DNA of 64,000 nt from Microvirga thermotolerans (GTDB lineage: Bacteria > Pseudomonadota > Alphaproteobacteria > Rhizobiales > Beijerinckiaceae). Both the position numbers and the translations under genes were made by a program. Each line of letters starts with the position of its first letter. Within the stretch, counting starts at the first letter, position 1. Location of the stretch: the NCBI RefSeq assembly GCF_009363855.1, contig NZ_CP045423.1:3502001-3566000 (forward strand), in the 5' to 3' direction. The notes under the pieces were generated by a model. That model had not been told where the DNA came from and ran no database searches. It worked only from the letters and a program-made list of their open reading frames with translations. Shown in pieces: positions 53,853 to 61,748 of the stretch.

Positions 53853-55352
53853 TCAGTAGCTCGCGTTCTTGAGCGTCACGAGCGAGCGGTTCGGCATGAC
53901 CTCATAACCCTGCAACTTGTCGCGCATGGCCGAGAAAAGCGTGCCGTAGGTCAGGTGCGCCACCGGCCCGGTGCAGGCGAGGATCTTCTGCACCTGGTCG
54001 TAGGCCGTCTTGCGCGCGGCCTGATCCTGCAGGGTGCGTGCCTTGTCGAGCAGCTGGTCGATCTCGGGGTTCGAGTACTTGAACACGTTGGTCGAGCCGC
54101 CGGTGCGGAAGGTGCGGTAGAAATACTCGTCCGGATCCGGGCTGCCGGCATTGATGGAGGCGAACAGGTCGAAGTTGCTGTTGCGCCAGTCCTGGATGAA
54201 CTGCCCCTGCTCCTGGTTCTTCAGTTCGACCTTGAAGCCGGCCTTGTTCAGCTGCTCCTGCACGACCTGCGCGATGTCCTTCACGTCCTGGCGCGGCAGG
54301 ACGTTCATCGTGACGGCCACCGGCATCGCGACGCCGGCTTCCTTGAGAAGCGCCTGCGCCTTGGCCGGATCGGGCTTGTAGCAGGAGAACTCCTTGACAT
54401 CGAGGGCCCAGGACTTCAGCGCCGGCGACAGCGGCCCGCCCGGCACGCCCGCGCCGAAGAGCGCCGCATCGACGATCTCCTGCCGGTTGATGGCGTAGTT
54501 CACGGCCTCGCGCACCTTCGGATTGTCGAAAGGCGGCTTCGAGACGTTCATGCCGATCAGCATGTAGGCGAGGTCGAGCGTTTCGCCCAGCTTCACGTTG
54601 GGCTTTCCCTTGAGCTGAAGGGCCGTCGCCGCGTCGATATTGGGCAGGAGCGCATATTGCCCGTTGACCAGGCCGACCTGACGGGTCGCCGACTCGGGCA
54701 CGATGTTGAACTTGAGGCCCGCGAGCTTCGGCGTACCCTTCTGCCAGTAGGCGTCGTTCTTCGCGAGCAGGATGAAGCCGTTCGGCTGCCATTCCTGGAA
54801 CTTGAAGGGACCGGTGCCGACCGGCGCCTTCTGGAGGATGTCCTTGTTGGTCTCCACCTCGCTCGGCACGATGGCGATGGTGGCGAGCGAGGACAGGAGC
54901 GGCGCGGACGGCTCCTTGAGCGTCAGCTCCACCGTGAGCGGATCGACGGCCTTCGCCGCCTCGATGGCGGAGAGCCGGCTGGCGAGCGGCGAGGCGATGT
55001 CCTTGCTCTGCACGCGCCGGATGGTCGAGACCACGTCCTCCGCGGTCATGTCCGAGCCGTCATGGAATTTCACGCCGGAGCGCAGCTTGAACGTGTAGGT
55101 CTTGCCGTCGGACGAGACGTTCCACGACTCGGCGAGGCCGGGGACGACCCTCAGGTCCTTGTCGATGGCGGTCAGGCCCTCGTAGATGTTGCCGTTCACC
55201 ACCATGAAGCTGGGGAAGGCGGTGATGAGATGCGGATCGAGCCCCGTAGGCCCGTTGTCCATCCCGATCTCCAGCACCTGGGCGGAGGCCGAGGCCATGG
55301 CCGCCATCATGAAGCCTGCGCCGATGGCGCCGCGCAGTACCGACCTGAACAT
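53853..55352 (-). CDS. Peptide ABC transporter, periplasmic binding protein (family 5)
   Basis: A 499-residue family 5 binding protein. A signal peptide ends near SASAQV; the mature part starts LEIGMDNGPTGLDPH. The family landmarks SDGKTYTFKLRSGVKFHDG (in part) and NPKVREAVNYAINRQEIV are present. The ATG at 55352 has GGGAG upstream. Because the divergent genes handle anhydro-MurNAc, the ligand may be a muropeptide or cell-wall peptide. Agrobacterium recycles peptidoglycan through a family 5 type ABC system rather than AmpG, which is a precedent. Confidence 0.88.
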   Translation of the reverse strand: MFRSVLRGAIGAGFMMAAMASASAQVLEIGMDNGPTGLDPHLITAFPSFMVVNGNIYEGLTAIDKDLRVVPGLAESWNVSSDGKTYTFKLRSGVKFHDGSDMTAEDVVSTIRRVQSKDIASPLASRLSAIEAAKAVDPLTVELTLKEPSAPLLSSLATIAIVPSEVETNKDILQKAPVGTGPFKFQEWQPNGFILLAKNDAYWQKGTPKLAGLKFNIVPESATRQVGLVNGQYALLPNIDAATALQLKGKPNVKLGETLDLAYMLIGMNVSKPPFDNPKVREAVNYAINRQEIVDAALFGAGVPGGPLSPALKSWALDVKEFSCYKPDPAKAQALLKEAGVAMPVAVTMNVLPRQDVKDIAQVVQEQLNKAGFKVELKNQEQGQFIQDWRNSNFDLFASINAGSPDPDEYFYRTFRTGGSTNVFKYSNPEIDQLLDKARTLQDQAARKTAYDQVQKILACTGPVAHLTYGTLFSAMRDKLQGYEVMPNRSLVTLKNASY

Positions 55353-55411
55353 GCGTCTTTTCTCCCTTGCAAGCCGCTCCGGTTTTATAGGCCATCCCCG
55401 CGGACCTGTCA

Positions 55412-55438
55412 TGGTCCAATATCATACCACTCTAGACC
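55412..55438. promoter_or_regulatory. Candidate GntR operator between peptide importer and anmK
   Basis: TGGT-N10-ACCA dyad at 55412-55429, partly overlapped by CTAGAGTGGTAT (minus strand, 55435-55424) and ending in TCTAGACC (55431-55438). The 12-mer matches CTATAGTGGTCT before murQ (57699-57710) at 10 of 12 positions. It lies in the 137-base gap between two divergent operons. Confidence 0.5.
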
Positions 55439-55489
55439 GCCGGACCGGCTATGCTATGGTTTGCCGGACAGCGACCCGGAAGGCGGCAG

Positions 55490-56587
55490 ATGGCTCGGAA
55501 CACTCCCATGAAGGCAATCGGCGTGATCAGCGGCACCTCCATGGACGGAATCGACGTCTCCATCGTCGAGACCGACGGGGACATGACCGTCCGGCCCGGG
55601 CCCGGCCATACCTATCCCTATTCGGACGCCCTGCGGCGCGACCTCCTGGACCTCATCGCCGAGCCCGCCCGGGCTCAGAGCGAGCCCCTCGAGGAACTCG
55701 AGCGGGCGGTGACGGACGCACATATCGCCGCGATCCGCCGCTTCATGGAGGAGAATGCGATCCTCCCCTCCGAGGTCGGCCTCGTCGGCTTCCATGGGCA
55801 GACCGTCTATCACCGCCCGGAGATCCGCTTCACGCGCCAGCTCGGCCTCGGCACCCGCGTCGCGAAGGTGCTCGGCATCGACACGGTGGACCGCTTCCGC
55901 CACGCCGACGTGGCCTCGGGCGGCGAGGGCGCGCCTTTCGTGCCGCTCTACCATCGCGCCCTCGCCAACGGCCTCGAGCAGCCCCTGATGATCCTCAATC
56001 TCGGCGGCGTCGGGAACGTCACCTATATCGACGGCGACACGGTGATTGCGTTCGACACGGGGCCTGCCAGCGCCCTCCTGGACGACTTCGTTCTCCGGCG
56101 CCGGGGCCTCGCCTACGACGAGGACGGGCGGATTGCCGCCTCGGGCAGGGCGGATCCGCGCCTCGTTGCCGAGTTCATGGCCAATCCCTACTTCGACCGT
56201 CCCGCTCCCAAGTCCCTCGACCGGCAGGATTTCCACGCCAGGGCCAAGGGAGTGGAGACCCTCTCGGACGAGGACGGCGCGGCGACACTCGCGGAGTTCA
56301 CCGTCGAATCCGTCGCCGCGGCCCTGCGCCATGTGCCGAAGGCGCCGAGACGCTGGCTGGTGACCGGCGGGGGACGCCGCAACGCCCACTTCATGAGGCG
56401 GCTTCGCGAGCGGCTCGGCGTCAGCGTCGAGCCGGTGGAAAGCGTCGGCTGGAACGGCGACTTCCTCGAAGCCCAGGCTTTCGGCTACCTCGCCGTGCGC
56501 TCCGTGCGCGGATTGCCCCTGAGCCTTCCCACGACCACGGGCGTGCCGCACCCGATGCCGGGCGGAGAGCTGCACCGCGCCGCCTGA
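55490..56587 (+). CDS. anmK: Anhydro-N-acetylmuramic acid kinase
   Basis: A 365-residue AnmK with GVISGTSMDGIDVSIVE (nucleotide-binding), GFHGQTVYHRPE, LGGVGNVTYI, DTGPASALLDDF and TGGGRRN. It phosphorylates and opens 1,6-anhydro-MurNAc to MurNAc-6-phosphate, the substrate of MurQ encoded 1.1 kb downstream. Of several in-frame starts, the ATG at 55490 has GGAAGGCGG upstream; one at 55508 directly before the conserved part is also possible. Confidence 0.95.
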   Translation: MARNTPMKAIGVISGTSMDGIDVSIVETDGDMTVRPGPGHTYPYSDALRRDLLDLIAEPARAQSEPLEELERAVTDAHIAAIRRFMEENAILPSEVGLVGFHGQTVYHRPEIRFTRQLGLGTRVAKVLGIDTVDRFRHADVASGGEGAPFVPLYHRALANGLEQPLMILNLGGVGNVTYIDGDTVIAFDTGPASALLDDFVLRRRGLAYDEDGRIAASGRADPRLVAEFMANPYFDRPAPKSLDRQDFHARAKGVETLSDEDGAATLAEFTVESVAAALRHVPKAPRRWLVTGGGRRNAHFMRRLRERLGVSVEPVESVGWNGDFLEAQAFGYLAVRSVRGLPLSLPTTTGVPHPMPGGELHRAA

Positions 56588-56599
56588 ACCGGAACCGCC

Positions 56600-57625
56600 A
56601 TGCTTCATGATCTGATCGAACGAGCCTTCGAGCCCGCCTCGGAGGCGATCCGCCGCGGGACGATTCCCGGCGCCGTCCTCGGCATCGTGACGGCCGACGG
56701 ACGCAGCGCGGCGTGCTGGGCCGGGGCGGCGCAGATCGAGCCCGTGCGGGAAGAACTCTCCCGCGAGACCTGGTTCGACCTTGCCTCGCTGACGAAGGTC
56801 ATCTTCACCACGACGCGCATCCTCCACCTTGCCGAGGAAGGAAGGCTGGATCTCGACGCCCCCCTGGTGGCGGCGATCCCGGACCTGCGCCAGTACGACA
56901 TGAATGCCGCCGAGCGGAAACTCACGTTCCGCCAGTGTCTCGCCCACCAGACGCACCTTCCTGCCGTGGAGCCCCTCTACACCTACGGACAGGATCCGCA
57001 GACCCTGCGCGCCTTCATTCTCCAGCGCGTGTGGAGCAGCGGCCCTCCGGTCTATTCCGACATCAACTTCATGCTCCTCGGCATTGCCATCGAGCGCATC
57101 ACCGGGCAGGCGCTGATCGACCAGCCGCTTCGGCCGAACTTCACCTTCCGGCCGGACCCGAGGCTCTGCGCGGCGACCGAGCGTTGCACCTGGCGCGGGC
57201 GTGTCATCCGCGGCGAGGTGCATGACGAGAACGCCTTCGCCCTCGGCGGCGCATCGGGCCATGCGGGCCTGTTCGGAACCGTCGACGGCGTGCTGGACTT
57301 CGCCCGCTCCCTCCTCGACGGATCGGGACTTTCCGCCGCCTCCCTCGCGGCCATCCGTGCGCGCCAGTCGGAGAAGCGCACCGTGGGCTGGGAGGGGATG
57401 TATCCCGGCTGGCACGGCGGTGATGCCTGCTCCCCCTCCACCATCGGCCATACGGGCTTCACCGGCACCGGATTGTGGATCGATTTCGAGCGCGGGCTCG
57501 CTTGGTCCCTCCTCACCAACCGGGTTCACCCGTCCCGGCACACAGAGAGCGGAATCCTGCCCCTGCGGCGCGCCACCGGCGAGCGGGTGGTCGCCCTCTT
57601 CGATGCGCCTGCGCAACAGGGCTGA
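56600..57625 (+). CDS. S12-family serine hydrolase, AmiE/YfeW-like
   Basis: A 341-residue beta-lactamase-fold protein. The catalytic Ser63-x-x-Lys66 lies in ASLTKV, Tyr152 in VYSDINFM is the second catalytic element, and HTG occurs in IGHTGFTGTG. The segment GEVHDENAFALGG followed by GHAGLFGT is typical of Bacillus YbbE (AmiE, N-acetylmuramyl-L-alanine amidase) and E. coli YfeW, both encoded beside murQ. Unlike those secreted proteins it has no signal peptide, so it should act in the cytoplasm. Position between anmK and murQ suggests it frees anhydro-MurNAc or MurNAc from its peptide. Confidence 0.78.
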   Translation: MLHDLIERAFEPASEAIRRGTIPGAVLGIVTADGRSAACWAGAAQIEPVREELSRETWFDLASLTKVIFTTTRILHLAEEGRLDLDAPLVAAIPDLRQYDMNAAERKLTFRQCLAHQTHLPAVEPLYTYGQDPQTLRAFILQRVWSSGPPVYSDINFMLLGIAIERITGQALIDQPLRPNFTFRPDPRLCAATERCTWRGRVIRGEVHDENAFALGGASGHAGLFGTVDGVLDFARSLLDGSGLSAASLAAIRARQSEKRTVGWEGMYPGWHGGDACSPSTIGHTGFTGTGLWIDFERGLAWSLLTNRVHPSRHTESGILPLRRATGERVVALFDAPAQQG

Positions 57626-57691
57626 GAAACTTCTGCCCTCCGCAAGGCGAACCGGCAGCCAAGGCGACGGCGCCAATTGCTGGACGCGGCA

Positions 57692-57712
57692 ACTGGACCT
57701 ATAGTGGTCTGC
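57692..57712 (+). promoter_or_regulatory. Candidate GntR operator before murQ
   Basis: GACC-N6-GGTC (57696-57709) with CTATAGTGGTCT (57699-57710), close to the element before anmK. It begins 16 to 36 bases before the murQ start, so bound protein could affect an internal promoter. Confidence 0.45.
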
Positions 57713-57727
57713 AAGAAAGCAGCGACC

Positions 57728-58621
57728 ATGCCCACCGAAAACTTCAGCACCCGATTCCAGGACCTCGACGCCTGGCCGAGCCTCGACATTCTCTCCGCCT
57801 TCTACGAGGGACAGCTCGCCGCCGTCGCGGCGGTCCGCCCGGCCCTTCCCTCCATCGCGGCGGCGGCCGAGGAGGCCGTCATCCGCCTTCGCCGCGGCGG
57901 ACGCCTCGTCTATGTCGGGGCCGGAACCTCCGGCCGCATCGGCGTCCAGGACGGCGCGGAGCTGCCGCCGACCTTCAACTGGCCCGACGACCGGCTCGTC
58001 TACCTGATCGCCGGCGGCGAGGGCGCGCTTCTGAGAGCGGTCGAGGATGCGGAGGATTCCGTCGAGCAGGGGACCGCCGGGATCCGCGATGCCGGCGTGG
58101 GTCCCGACGACGTGGTGATCGGGGTGGCCGCGAGCGGCCGGACGCCCTTCACCATTGCCGCCCTGCAGGAGGCGAAGGCACGCGGCGCGCAGACCATCGG
58201 CATCTCCAACAATCCCGGGGCGCCTATCCTCGATTCCTGCTCCCATCCCATCCTCGCGGATACGGGAGAGGAGGTGATCGCCGGCTCGACCCGCATGAAG
58301 GCGGGCACGGCGCAGAAGGTGATCCTCAACCTCCTGTCCACCCTCGTCATGGTGCGGCTCGGCCGGGTCTATCGCGGCCTGATGGTGCACATGCGCGCCA
58401 CCAACGCGAAGTTGCGCCGCCGCAGCGAGATCATGGTGTCGCAGATCACCGGCTGCGACGACGCGACCGCCATCGAGGCCCTGAAGCGCGCGAACGGCGA
58501 CATGAAGCTTGCATCGCTCATCGCCCTCGGCATCGATCCCGCCCAGGCGCAGGCCGCCCTGGAACGCAGCGATGGCAATCTGCGCGAGGCTCTGGCACAG
58601 TTCCCGGAGCTTTCCATCTGA
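57728..58621 (+). CDS. murQ: N-acetylmuramic acid 6-phosphate etherase
   Basis: A 297-residue MurQ with the SIS-type motifs YVGAGTSGRIGVQD, GVAASGRTPFTIAAL and GSTRMKAGTAQK. The C-terminal helical part (NGDMKLASLIALG) is also typical. It cleaves the lactyl ether of MurNAc-6-phosphate, giving GlcNAc-6-phosphate for NagA and D-lactate. The ATG at 57728 is preferred over a frame extension upstream because family similarity starts there. A BadF-type kinase gene follows after 51 bases. Confidence 0.95.
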   Translation: MPTENFSTRFQDLDAWPSLDILSAFYEGQLAAVAAVRPALPSIAAAAEEAVIRLRRGGRLVYVGAGTSGRIGVQDGAELPPTFNWPDDRLVYLIAGGEGALLRAVEDAEDSVEQGTAGIRDAGVGPDDVVIGVAASGRTPFTIAALQEAKARGAQTIGISNNPGAPILDSCSHPILADTGEEVIAGSTRMKAGTAQKVILNLLSTLVMVRLGRVYRGLMVHMRATNAKLRRRSEIMVSQITGCDDATAIEALKRANGDMKLASLIALGIDPAQAQAALERSDGNLREALAQFPELSI

Positions 58622-58672
58622 GGTAGCGATCCCTCCGGCCTGCCGGAGCGGGCATGGGAGAAGCGGAGCGCC

Positions 58673-59575
58673 ATGGGGCTGGGGCTTGGCATCGACGCAG
58701 GGGGCACCGCGACCCGCTGGCGTCTCGTCGACGGCGAAGGCGCCTGCATCGCGCAGGGCTCCGCGGAGCCGCTCACCGGCCATCTCTTCACCCCCGCGGC
58801 CGAGGAACGGGCCAAACGGATCGGCGCCGCGCTGGCGGGGGCGGTCGTGCGCACCGGCAGGCCCGCCGGGATCGTGGCCGGGATCACGGGCCTGACCCGG
58901 AGCACCCCGGCGGAGGCCACGATGCGCGGGATCCTCGCCGATGCTTTCGGTCTCCCGCAGGCCAGAGTCTTCGTCGCCGAGGACATGTGGATCGCCTACC
59001 TGTCCCATTTCGCCCTCGGCGAGGGCATCCTCGTCTACGGCGGCACCGGCTCCATCGGCTACTATCTCTCGCCCGACAAGGAGGCGATCCGCGTGGGCGG
59101 GCGGGGCAACCTCATCGACGACGGCGGCTCCGGCTTCTGGATCGCGCGGGAGGCGCTGAAGGCCGTCCTGCGCAAGGAGGAGGAAAGCCCGGGCGAGGGC
59201 TGGTCCGCGCCCCTGGGCGCCGCGCTGGCGAAAGCGCTCGGAGGGACCGAGTGGGACACGGTGCGCACCTTCGTCTATGGCGGGGACCGGGGCCGGATCG
59301 GGCTTCTGGCCCGCGCCGTGGCCGATGCCGCCCAGGCCGGCGATCTTCTCTCCCTGAACATCCTGCGGGAAGCCGGACGCGAGCTCGCGCGTCTCGCCAA
59401 CAGCCTGATCAAGCGGGTTGGACCGCGCCCTGTGGCCCTCGTCGGCGGCGGCACCCGCCTCCACCCGATCATCGGGGCGGCCTTCCGGGAAGAACTGCGC
59501 GCGCCCGTCGACGTGATCGACACCGATGTCGATGCCGCCATGACGGCCGCGCGCCTTGCGGCGCTGGTCGAGTAG
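58673..59575 (+). CDS. BadF/BadG-type ATPase, possible MurNAc or GlcNAc kinase
   Basis: A 300-residue ASKHA kinase with GIDAGGTATRWRLVD, ILVYGGTGSIGYYL and DDGGSGFWIAREAL. It is the second BadF-type kinase of the salvage region and clearly differs from the first. Next to murQ it could phosphorylate free MurNAc (as MurK does in Clostridium acetobutylicum) so that muropeptides lacking the anhydro ring also reach MurQ. GlcNAc is an alternative substrate. Confidence 0.82.
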   Translation: MGLGLGIDAGGTATRWRLVDGEGACIAQGSAEPLTGHLFTPAAEERAKRIGAALAGAVVRTGRPAGIVAGITGLTRSTPAEATMRGILADAFGLPQARVFVAEDMWIAYLSHFALGEGILVYGGTGSIGYYLSPDKEAIRVGGRGNLIDDGGSGFWIAREALKAVLRKEEESPGEGWSAPLGAALAKALGGTEWDTVRTFVYGGDRGRIGLLARAVADAAQAGDLLSLNILREAGRELARLANSLIKRVGPRPVALVGGGTRLHPIIGAAFREELRAPVDVIDTDVDAAMTAARLAALVE

Positions 59576-59680
59576 CTCCGTCCGCAGGCGCAGCGGGAGT
59601 CCGGGCGCGCGGCACGCAGCCTTCCCGGACCACAGCGTCAGAGGCCATCGCCCAAAAGCCGCTTCCGCTTTCGTCCTTTA

Positions 59681-59782
59681 AGAGCGGTCTGCTTCGATGG
59701 GACCGCACTCCGCTCTGAAGTCCTTGGTTTGCCGCATTTTCGGACGGAGAACCGGTTCCCACTTCTCCTGAAAATGCTCTAG
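59681..59782. repeat. Dispersed palindromic repeat, copy 2 (inverted)
   Basis: The core 59729-59782 is the inverted counterpart of 22897-22950, sharing GCCGCATTTTCGGACGG, AACCGGTTCCCACTT and CTGAAAATGCTCTAG. It is preceded by a hairpin with AGAGCGG (59681-59687) and CCGCTCT (59710-59716), whose loop contains GCTTCGATGG as in copy 1. It follows the second kinase gene and may end the muropeptide operon. Confidence 0.85.
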
Positions 59783-59838
59783 TGTCGCCGCCCCAGCCCC
59801 ATCCTCAGCGTCTCTCCCAAGCCTTCCTGGAGACTTCC

Positions 59839-60630
59839 GTGATCTTCGATATCTGGCTCGACATGCCTGTCTGGGGAATTTTCGCTTCCCTCGCCGGGGC
59901 GTTCGCCCTGTGCGCCTTCCTGATTCACTGGCTCAGCTTCGGGGCGATCGTCCGCCCCTTCTCTTCAACCGTCGTCGGAGTGGTGGCTCCCTTCTTCGGA
60001 GCGGTCGCCGTGCTGTTCGCGCTCCTCACCGGCTTTCTCGCCAACGAGGTCTGGGATCGCAACCGCCAGGCCTCGCGGGCCGTCATGAGCGAGCGCGAGG
60101 GTCTTTTGGCGCTGCAGGCCATCAGCACCGCGACCGTGTCGGACATGGAAGACCTCCGGGCGGCCGCGCGCCTTTACGCCCAGACCCTGATCCAGGACGA
60201 ATGGCCGCGCATGCGCGATCAGGACAGTTCCGCCAAGGCGGGACAGGCTCTGCTCGGCCTGCTCGCGCACGTCTCGAACCCGCAGATCGCGGTGGAAGCC
60301 GGTTCGGCCGCTCAGGCGGCCCTCCTCGACACGGTGCTGAAGCTGCGCAGCGCGCGCGACGACCGGCTCGCCCTCAGCGGGGACCAGACGGACCGGACGA
60401 AATGGGCGTCGGTGCTGATCCTCGCCTTCATCACGCAGGTCGCCATCGGCATCGTTCACCTCGAGCGCCCGCGCGCACAGATCGCCGCGCTGGCGATCTT
60501 CTCCACCGCCGCCGTGATCACCCTGGGCCTCGTCGCGCTCCGCGAACGGCCCTTCGACGGCCCGGTCCGTGTCTCGCCGGCTCCCATATTGGAGGCCCTC
60601 GACCTCATGGCGCGGAATCCCACGCCTTGA
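59839..60630 (+). CDS. DUF4239 membrane protein
   Basis: A 263-residue protein with two N-terminal membrane segments (about 9-31 and 40-68) and two near the C terminus (about 190-210 and 215-235). Between them is a soluble stretch with the DUF4239 pattern FLANEVWDRNRQASRAV. The family is bestrophin-like and of unknown function. A GTG at 59839 with GGAG six bases upstream is chosen; the open frame to 59782 runs through the dispersed repeat. It has no evident functional link to its neighbours. Confidence 0.75.
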   Translation: MIFDIWLDMPVWGIFASLAGAFALCAFLIHWLSFGAIVRPFSSTVVGVVAPFFGAVAVLFALLTGFLANEVWDRNRQASRAVMSEREGLLALQAISTATVSDMEDLRAAARLYAQTLIQDEWPRMRDQDSSAKAGQALLGLLAHVSNPQIAVEAGSAAQAALLDTVLKLRSARDDRLALSGDQTDRTKWASVLILAFITQVAIGIVHLERPRAQIAALAIFSTAAVITLGLVALRERPFDGPVRVSPAPILEALDLMARNPTP

Positions 60631-60705
60631 GCTTGCGGCAAGAAGGCTGCACTATCCGCAGCCCGGGCAAGGCCCTTGCCTATCATCAGGGATGAATGTC
60701 TCGCA

Positions 60706-61608
60706 ATGGACGCTCTTTTCGTTGGCCAAACCTATATCGACGTGACCTTCCTGGCGGATGAGATTCCGACCGGCGACGACAAGACGGTTGCACGGGACTA
60801 CGCCATTTCTTTCGGCGGTAACGCGGTCACCGCGGCCTTCGCCTGCGCGAAGCTCGGGATCGCGCCGGACCTCCTCACCTCCATCGCGGACGACTATCTC
60901 GGCCGCATGTTCATCGACATGGCGGCGAAGTACGGCATCCCCGTGCACCACCGGAAGGTGAAGGAGTCCTCCCTGTCCTTCATCATGCCGCGCGGAGGGA
61001 AGCGGGCCATCGTGCGCTGCCGCGACGATCACTACCTCCATCCCGTGCCTCCGCTGAACCTCACCGGGTGCCGGGCCCTGCACCTGGACGGCCACCAGGC
61101 CGATGCGGCCATGCACTATGCCCGGACCTGCCGCGAGGCGGGCATCCTCACGTCTCTCGATGGCGGCGGCCTGCGCTCGAACACGCACGAGCTCCTCGCA
61201 TTCATCGACGTCGCCATCGTCGCCGAGCGCCTGTGCGAGCAGATGCACCTCAGCCCGGGCGAGATGCTCGCCTACCTCAAGGGCCGCGGTTGCAAGATCG
61301 GTGGCGTCACCATGGGCGAGCGCGGCATGCTCTGGTACGACGAGACGGGCACGGAAAGCCTGTTGCCGGCGCTCGACGTTTCACCCTCCCTCGTGGTGGA
61401 TACCAACGGCGCGGGCGACATCTTCCATGGTTCCTACGTCTATTCGGCCATGGCGCGCCCCGAGCTTCCCTGGCGCGAGCACTTCGTCTTCGCCCGCGCA
61501 GCCTCCGCGCATGCGATCCAGCATCTCGGCAACGAGGCGAGCCTGCCGAGCCTGAGAGACATCGAGGAGACGCAAGTCCGGTTTTCCGAGCGGAAGCTGG
61601 CAGCGTAG
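60706..61608 (+). CDS. PfkB-family sugar kinase
   Basis: A 300-residue ribokinase-like protein with the N-terminal FGGNAVTAAFACAKLG and the C-terminal catalytic motif DTNGAGDIFHGSYVY. Substrates in the family include ribose, fructose, nucleosides and pseudouridine; this one cannot be assigned. It stands alone between unrelated genes. The ATG at 60706 begins the conserved region; one ten codons earlier lacks similarity. Confidence 0.85.
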   Translation: MDALFVGQTYIDVTFLADEIPTGDDKTVARDYAISFGGNAVTAAFACAKLGIAPDLLTSIADDYLGRMFIDMAAKYGIPVHHRKVKESSLSFIMPRGGKRAIVRCRDDHYLHPVPPLNLTGCRALHLDGHQADAAMHYARTCREAGILTSLDGGGLRSNTHELLAFIDVAIVAERLCEQMHLSPGEMLAYLKGRGCKIGGVTMGERGMLWYDETGTESLLPALDVSPSLVVDTNGAGDIFHGSYVYSAMARPELPWREHFVFARAASAHAIQHLGNEASLPSLRDIEETQVRFSERKLAA

Positions 61609-61748
61609 CGGCTCCCGCCACGACGGGTCCGAGGGCCTCGATGACGCAGGGGAAGACGCCCCGCAAAAATAGAGTTACAATATTGCCTTTGGCGATTACA
61701 CTCATCCCGGGACTGCAGTTCCGCAGCCGATGAGGTCAGGGTACTCTC

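Noticed and set aside
55454..59464. A 1336-codon open frame on the minus strand across anmK, the serine hydrolase, murQ and the second kinase
   Set aside because: It mirrors well-supported genes on the other strand, its product is rich in Arg, Gly, Glu and His without any domain, and it has no ribosome-binding site. Long antisense frames are expected in DNA of this base composition.
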